This document shows positions 5,912 through 9,002 of a stretch of 9,002 nucleotides of DNA, one piece after another. Each line of letters begins with the position of its first letter. Positions within the stretch are counted from its first letter, which is position 1. This DNA is from an uncultured Olsenella sp. Its GTDB lineage: Bacteria; Actinomycetota; Coriobacteriia; Coriobacteriales; Atopobiaceae. Where the stretch lies: assembly GCA_959598545.1 (NCBI GenBank), contig CAUGFC010000074.1:1-9002 (forward strand). Reading direction: 5' to 3'. Position numbers and translations under genes: made by a program. The notes beneath the pieces were generated by a model, which had not been told where the DNA came from, made no database searches, and worked only from the letters and a program-made list of their open reading frames with translations.

Positions 5912-7351
5912 ATGTATCAGCTGCCGTTCGAAGTGCCGGAGATGACGTATGCGGAGGCGCTCGCGCACGTGCGTGGGGCACTGCGCTTCGGGATCTGCCC
6001 GCTGCTGGAGACCGTGGAGGACATGCTCGCCGAGCTTGGTGACCCCGACCTCGCGTTCGAGTGCGTGCAGATCGCGGGCACCAACGGGAAGACGTCCACG
6101 GCCCGCTACACGGCCGCCATTCTCGCGGGGGAGGGCCTCGACGTCGCCCTCTACACCTCGCCCGAGCTCGTGAGCTACACGGAGCGCATGGAGGTCGGGG
6201 GGCGGCCCGTGTCGGATGGGGCGTTCGCTCACGGGGTCTCCGCTGCAAAGGTCGCCGGCGAGCGCGTGAACGCGCGGCGCTCGGCGGCGGGGGGGCGACC
6301 CTATGACATCACCGAGTTCGACACGCTCACCGTCGCGGCGATGGTCGTCTTCGCCGAGGCCGGCGTCGACGTCGCCGTTCTCGAGTGTGGTCTCGGCGGG
6401 CGCTGGGATGCCACGTCGGCTGCCAAGTCGATCCGCTCGGTCGCGGTGACCGGCATCGGCCTCGACCACATGCGCGTCCTCGGGGACACGCTCGAGGAGA
6501 TCGCGGGCGAGAAGGCCGCCATCATCAAGCCCGGTCGCACCTGTGTCCTCGGTGCCGGGACGGCAAGCCCCACGTCGGTCGAGCAGGTCCTTCTCGACCA
6601 GGCGCGAACTGCCGGCGTGACCCCCGTGCTCGTACGCCCGTCCGAGGGCCCTGCGCTTGCCTCTGGCTCAGCGCTCGCTTCGCTCGCTCGCTGCGCGAAA
6701 TCGCCCGAGACAAGCGCAGGGCCCTCGGACGAGCTACCGGTCGCACGCTTCCGCGTCACCAAGGTCCCGCATCGCCTCGGTGCCCCGCTCGAGCTGGACG
6801 TCGCTACGCCGCTCGCGACCTACGCCGAGCTGGCGGCCCTGAAACCTGCCTACCAGGCGCAGAACATCGCCTGCGCGGTGGCGCTCTGCGAGGGGTACCT
6901 CGGCCGCGCGCTCGACGCGGACGCTCTCTTCACCTCCGTCGTCCAGTGCCCCACGCCCGGGCGCTTCCAGCTGCTGCGTCCCGAGCCCCCCGTCCTCATC
7001 GACGCCTGCCACAACCCCCAGTCGGTCGAGGCGTTCCTCTCCGCGCTCGCCGACGTCGCCCCCGATCGCGACGAGCGGCCCGTCCTTCTCGCCGCCGTGC
7101 TCGCCGACAAGGACGTCGACGGCATCGTCGAGCTTCTCGCCGGGGCGTTCCCCCGCGTCGCGGTCACGCAGACCGCGAGCCCGCGGGCCCTTCCCGCCGC
7201 GGAGCTGGCACGTGCCTTCTCGGACGCCGGTGCGGACGTGCTCGGGGCGTACTCCACGGTCGGGGAGGCAACGTCGGCATTGTGTGGAGAATCGTACGTC
7301 GCATGCGGCTCCATCACCCTTGCGGGAGAGCTTGCGGCCCTCTTCCGGTAG
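5912..7351 (+). CDS. folC: Bifunctional folylpolyglutamate synthase/dihydrofolate synthase (FolC), with in-frame palindromic insert
   Basis: ATP-dependent addition of glutamate to dihydropteroate and/or folates; a Mur-ligase-fold cytosolic enzyme. Seen: the ATP loop AGTNGKTST at residues 55-63, YTSPELVSYTERM at 81-93, ECGLGGRWDATSA at 158-170, TGIGLDHMRVLGDTLEEIAGEKAAIIKPG at 180-208, PGRFQLL at 349-355, LIDACHNPQSVEAF at 362-375 (C-terminal domain DxAHNP-type motif) and ACGSITLAGE at 464-473. The protein is 479 aa, somewhat longer than the usual 420-450. Part of the excess is the Ala/Ser-rich stretch at about 243-274, encoded by a large inverted repeat (6639-6731). ATG 5912 is chosen because AAGGGAGAGGG lies just upstream and the in-frame extension back to 5747 overlaps folE with no FolC similarity. 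Whether it makes dihydrofolate, polyglutamates or both cannot be told. Confidence 0.93.
   Translation: MYQLPFEVPEMTYAEALAHVRGALRFGICPLLETVEDMLAELGDPDLAFECVQIAGTNGKTSTARYTAAILAGEGLDVALYTSPELVSYTERMEVGGRPVSDGAFAHGVSAAKVAGERVNARRSAAGGRPYDITEFDTLTVAAMVVFAEAGVDVAVLECGLGGRWDATSAAKSIRSVAVTGIGLDHMRVLGDTLEEIAGEKAAIIKPGRTCVLGAGTASPTSVEQVLLDQARTAGVTPVLVRPSEGPALASGSALASLARCAKSPETSAGPSDELPVARFRVTKVPHRLGAPLELDVATPLATYAELAALKPAYQAQNIACAVALCEGYLGRALDADALFTSVVQCPTPGRFQLLRPEPPVLIDACHNPQSVEAFLSALADVAPDRDERPVLLAAVLADKDVDGIVELLAGAFPRVAVTQTASPRALPAAELARAFSDAGADVLGAYSTVGEATSALCGESYVACGSITLAGELAALFR
6639..6731 (+). repeat. 93-nt palindromic element inserted in frame in folC
   Basis: Arms 6639-6659 and 6711-6731 are perfect reverse complements (21 bp, core GAGGGCCCTGCGC / GCGCAGGGCCCTC). 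After one mismatch the pairing continues for 3 bp (6661-6663 with 6707-6709). The central loop carries CGCT tetranucleotides (6672-6692) and can fold a small CAGCG/CGCTG hairpin. The whole unit is 93 nt, exactly 31 codons, and stays open in the folC frame. It encodes a low-complexity Pro/Ser/Ala/Gly loop between two conserved FolC segments. A perfect 21-bp palindrome is not expected in coding sequence under ordinary constraint, so I read it as a REP- or MITE-like repeat that has invaded a gene, comparable in concept to the palindromic elements found in Rickettsia genes. Only one copy is in this window. Confidence 0.8.
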
Positions 7352-7355
7352 CTTT

Positions 7356-7410
7356 TGCTACAATCTTGCTTGTATGTGGCGGCTGACGCCGCGCCTATAG
7401 TCCGAAGGAG
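7356..7410 (+). promoter_or_regulatory. Extended -10 promoter and ribosome binding site for the zinc-ribbon gene
   Basis: TGCTACAAT at 7356-7364 is an extended -10 element (TGn + TACAAT, 5 of 6 to consensus), right after the folC stop. No -35 at standard spacing is evident, as is common for extended -10 promoters. AAGGAG at 7405-7410 is a near-perfect Shine-Dalgarno 8 nt before ATG 7419. The leader holds a small GCGGC/GCCGC hairpin (7379-7392). The local drop in GC supports a promoter. Confidence 0.5.
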
Positions 7411-7418
7411 TTCCTGAC

Positions 7419-7853
7419 ATGCAAGAACTTATCGACCAGCTCATCACCCCCGAGGTTCGCATGGTCCTCTACCTGATGGTCGTGTGCGTCGTCATGCTCT
7501 ACGTCCTCTCCATCGTCTACGTCATCCGCGACGCCCAGCGCCGCGGCGCCGAGCCCTGGTGGATGTGGGCCATCATCTCCGTCATCCCCATCGTGGGACT
7601 GCTCGCCTACGTGATCCTCCGTCCCAGCTCCTACCTGATCGACCGCGAGGAGCAGGACCTGGACATCGCCCTGCGCGAGCACCAGCTCTCGCACTACGGC
7701 ATCTGCCCCAAGTGCGGTGCCCCGATCGACCGCGACTTCGTGGTCTGCCCGATCTGTAACACGCAGGTCCGCAACGTCTGCCCCACCTGCCACCGCCCCC
7801 TCAACGCCGACTGGAAGGTCTGCCCCTACTGCCGCACGCGCATCCAGCAGTAG
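7419..7853 (+). CDS. Small membrane protein with PLDc_N-like segment and double zinc ribbon, function unknown
   Basis: A 144-aa protein. Residues 14-36 and 47-67 are hydrophobic membrane segments. The stretch YVIRDAQRRGAEPWWMWAIISVIPIVG around the second resembles the PLDc_N membrane motif (polar R/D-rich turn, Trp, then PxxG). A charged linker (75-90) leads to a C-terminal double zinc ribbon with eight Cys in four CxxC pairs: 96/99, 110/113, 121/124 and 135/138. The likely topology is membrane anchor plus a cytosolic zinc-binding tail. Such proteins occur in Gram-positive bacteria, with no defined role that I know of. It stands alone, with its own promoter candidate before it and a strong terminator after it, and is not obviously linked to folate or Thr-tRNA metabolism. 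I do not assign a function. Confidence 0.85.
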   Translation: MQELIDQLITPEVRMVLYLMVVCVVMLYVLSIVYVIRDAQRRGAEPWWMWAIISVIPIVGLLAYVILRPSSYLIDREEQDLDIALREHQLSHYGICPKCGAPIDRDFVVCPICNTQVRNVCPTCHRPLNADWKVCPYCRTRIQQ

Positions 7854-7878
7854 CGCGTCCCGGACATCGCACCCGCAG

Positions 7879-7901
7879 GGCCCCGTTCGCGGGGCCTTTT
7901 T
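7879..7901 (+). terminator. Intrinsic terminator after the zinc-ribbon gene
   Basis: GGCCCCG (7879-7885), TTCG loop, CGGGGCC (7890-7896), then five T (7897-7901). A 7-bp perfect GC stem with tetraloop and T-run, 25 nt after the stop codon. This is the clearest terminator in the window and separates the zinc-ribbon unit from thrS. Confidence 0.92.
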
Positions 7902-8021
7902 CGTGCACGACCGCGCCGACACGGGGCGTGCCGCCGCACCCGGCCCAGACGAGAGGGGAGTGCGCGCGTGCGCCACTTGTGGTAAACCTATACAGGACCG
8001 ATTACGAAAGGCAGCACGCAG
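7902..8021 (+). promoter_or_regulatory. Non-coding stretch with candidate thrS promoter (TATACA at 7989-7994)
   Basis: Between the terminator and the short leader ORF I see no gene. The local sequence TTGTGGTAAACCTATACAGG is less GC-rich than its surroundings. TATACA at 7989-7994 is the best -10 candidate, with no clear -35 at normal spacing. A start near 8001 would give a leader of about 180 nt before thrS. CCACTTGTGG at 7973-7982 is a short inverted repeat of unknown meaning. Confidence 0.4.
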
Positions 8022-8066
8022 ATGCAGCGCTTCGCCGCACATATCTCCCGAACGCAGACTATCTAG
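8022..8066 (+). CDS. Putative 14-codon leader peptide upstream of thrS
   Basis: ATG 8022 opens MQRFAAHISRTQTI and stops at TAG 8064-8066. GAAAGG at 8006-8011 could be its ribosome binding site, though the 10-nt spacing is slightly long. Two Thr codons (ACG 8052, ACT 8058) lie within the last four sense codons, the position expected for a ribosome-stalling attenuator of a threonine-related gene. CAGAC at 8055-8059, overlapping the second Thr codon, can pair with GTCTG at 8069-8073, and a terminator-like hairpin lies between the ORF and thrS. Two Thr in 14 codons can also be chance, so the evidence is contextual. If translated, its role would be regulatory, not as a protein. Confidence 0.4.
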   Translation: MQRFAAHISRTQTI

Positions 8067-8135
8067 GCGTCTGTCCATCCCGGCCGGCAGGCCCCGGGCA
8101 GGCGCCGCATATCGCTCGGCACCGCATGTGCGGCG
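8033..8135 (+). promoter_or_regulatory. Possible antiterminator pairing in the thrS leader
   Basis: CGCCGCACAT at 8033-8042 is perfectly complementary (10 bp) to ATGTGCGGCG at 8126-8135, the loop and 3' arm of the terminator-like hairpin at 8113-8143. A second segment, CGCCGCA at 8103-8109, can pair with 8129-8135. These pairings exclude the terminator, as expected of an attenuator. The 5' segment lies inside the short leader ORF, so a translating ribosome could block it. In GC-rich DNA a 10-bp match over 100 nt is suggestive, not proof. Confidence 0.4.
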
Positions 8136-8148
8136 TGCGGGCGTTTTT
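8113..8148 (+). terminator. Terminator-like hairpin before thrS (attenuator)
   Basis: CGCTCG-g-CAC (8113-8122) pairs with GTGCGGGCG (8135-8143): 9 bp including one T/G wobble, with one bulged G (8119). CGC/GCG (8123-8125 with 8130-8132) extends it, with loop ATGT. Five T follow at 8144-8148. It sits 32 nt before the thrS start, where a terminator makes sense only as a conditional one. The sequence GGCACCGC at 8118-8125 resembles part of the T-box core GGNACCGC, but the flanking T-box consensus is absent. Confidence 0.55.
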
Positions 8149-8180
8149 CATGTTCACACTCTGCTAGAAAGGTGCATCCC

Positions 8181-9002
8181 ATGAAGGTCCTGTACAACGA
8201 CGGCCACATCGACGAGTGCCCGGCCGAGGAGGTCACCCACGTCGTCCGCCACAGCGCTGCCCACATCATGGCGCAGGCCATCAAGCGCCTGTACCCCGAG
8301 GCCGACTTCGCCTACGGCCCCGCCACCGACAACGGCTTCTACTACGACATCGACCTCCCCGAGGGCCAGAAGATCTCCGAGGAGGACTTCCCGGCCATCG
8401 AGGCCGAGATGAAGAGGATCGTGAAGGAGAACCTCAAGTTCACCGTCTTCGAGCTCCCGCGCGCCGAGGCCATCGCCCTCATGGAGGAGCGTGGCGAGAA
8501 GTACAAGGTCGAGCACATCGGCGACCTTGCCGACGACGCTCGCATCACCTTCTACCAGCAGGGCGAGTACATCGACATGTGCGTGGGCCCGCACCTCACC
8601 TACACCAAGGCGCTCAAGGCCTTCAAGCTCACGGGTGTCTCGGGCGCCTACTGGAAGGGCGACAAGAACAACAAGATGCTCACGCGCGTGAACGGCACCG
8701 CCTTCGCCACGAAGGAGGAGCTCGACGAGCACCTGCGCCTGCTCGAGGAGGCCAAGAAGCGCGACCACCGCAAGATCGGCCGCGAGATGGACATCTTCAT
8801 GATGCGCGACGAGGCCCCCGGCTTCCCGTTCTTCCTCCCCAATGGCATGACGCTCAAGAACGAGCTGCTCAACTACTGGCGAGAGATCCACCGCGCCGCG
8901 GGCTACGTCGAGATCTCCACGCCCATGATCATGAGCAAGGAGCTCTGGAAGACCTCCGGCCACTGGGACCACTACAAGGACAACATGTACTCCACGATCA
9001 TC
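8181..9002 (+). CDS. thrS: Threonine--tRNA ligase, N-terminal part, lacking the TGS domain (cut by window end)
   Basis: Charges tRNA-Thr; class II synthetase with a proofreading domain. The first 274 residues are visible. The editing domain is complete: HSAAH gives His24 and His28, and DMCVGPH gives Cys134 and His138, the zinc-type HxxxH...CxxxH set that clears mischarged Ser. DNGFYYDID at 50-58 and GAYWKGDKNNKM at 155-166 are standard ThrS signatures. Then come the linker AKKRDHRKIGREMDIF at 191-206 and the start of the catalytic core, with the motif 1 region (GYVEISTPMIM at 241-251) and SGHWDHYKDNMY. Compared with E. coli ThrS, the N-terminal TGS domain (about 60 residues) is missing, leaving some 20 residues before the editing domain. 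AGAAAGG at 8166-8172 lies 8 nt before ATG 8181, and upstream translation shows no TGS-like sequence. Regulation by the attenuator-like leader is likely. Confidence 0.96.
   Translation, partial: MKVLYNDGHIDECPAEEVTHVVRHSAAHIMAQAIKRLYPEADFAYGPATDNGFYYDIDLPEGQKISEEDFPAIEAEMKRIVKENLKFTVFELPRAEAIALMEERGEKYKVEHIGDLADDARITFYQQGEYIDMCVGPHLTYTKALKAFKLTGVSGAYWKGDKNNKMLTRVNGTAFATKEELDEHLRLLEEAKKRDHRKIGREMDIFMMRDEAPGFPFFLPNGMTLKNELLNYWREIHRAAGYVEISTPMIMSKELWKTSGHWDHYKDNMYSTII

Noticed and set aside
7379..7392. GCGGC/GCCGC hairpin as terminator of folC
   Set aside because: Only 5 bp and no T-run; it lies in the leader of the next gene.
7396..7401. TATAGT as -10 of the zinc-ribbon gene
   Set aside because: Transcription would start inside the ribosome binding site at 7405-7410. 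TGCTACAAT at 7356-7364 is better placed.
8118..8125. T-box core (GGNACCGC-like) in the thrS leader
   Set aside because: Only 8 nt match. The upstream AGGGT part and the UGGN bulge are not intact (CGGC is read), and I cannot build a specifier stem. Left as an alternative to be tested with a covariance model.

Overview
The window is about 9 kb of very GC-rich, densely packed bacterial chromosome with every convincing gene on the + strand. GC-rich codon use, the product set and the short spacers suggest an actinobacterium. A Coriobacteriia-like anaerobe (Olsenella/Atopobium type) is my best guess. That placement rests on general gene content, not on a marker gene, so treat it as moderate to low confidence.

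Layout. (1) 1-1174: galM (aldose 1-epimerase), with a LacI-family-type operator near the window edge. (2) 1258-7351: a tightly spaced cluster of one-carbon and folate genes: fhs, fchA-like cyclohydrolase, folD, a formate/nitrite-family channel, folE and folC. Gaps from fhs to folE are 9 nt or overlaps (TGATG, ATGA, GTGA), so these five genes look like one translationally coupled transcript. folC follows after a 61-nt spacer holding a stem-loop. (3) 7419-7853: a small membrane protein with two zinc ribbons, with its own extended -10 promoter and a strong intrinsic terminator. (4) 7854-8180: a 327-nt non-coding stretch holding that terminator and a leader that looks like a transcription attenuator. 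(5) 8181-end: thrS, cut by the window edge and lacking the usual N-terminal TGS domain.

How the genes work together. Fhs interconverts formate + ATP + THF with 10-formyl-THF. The FchA-like protein interconverts 10-formyl-THF and 5,10-methenyl-THF. FolD interconverts methenyl- and methylene-THF. The FNT channel could move formate in, or out if the path runs towards ATP. FolE starts pterin synthesis and FolC adds glutamates to folates. FolD lacks the Lys and Gln that bifunctional FolD enzymes use for the cyclohydrolase step, which agrees with a dedicated cyclohydrolase being encoded next door.

Most unusual points: a 93-nt palindromic element sitting in frame inside folC (6639-6731, 21-bp perfect arms), and the thrS leader (14-codon ORF ending Arg-Thr-Gln-Thr-Ile-stop, competing pairings, terminator before thrS). 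I found no mobile-element genes, tRNA, rRNA or CRISPR array.
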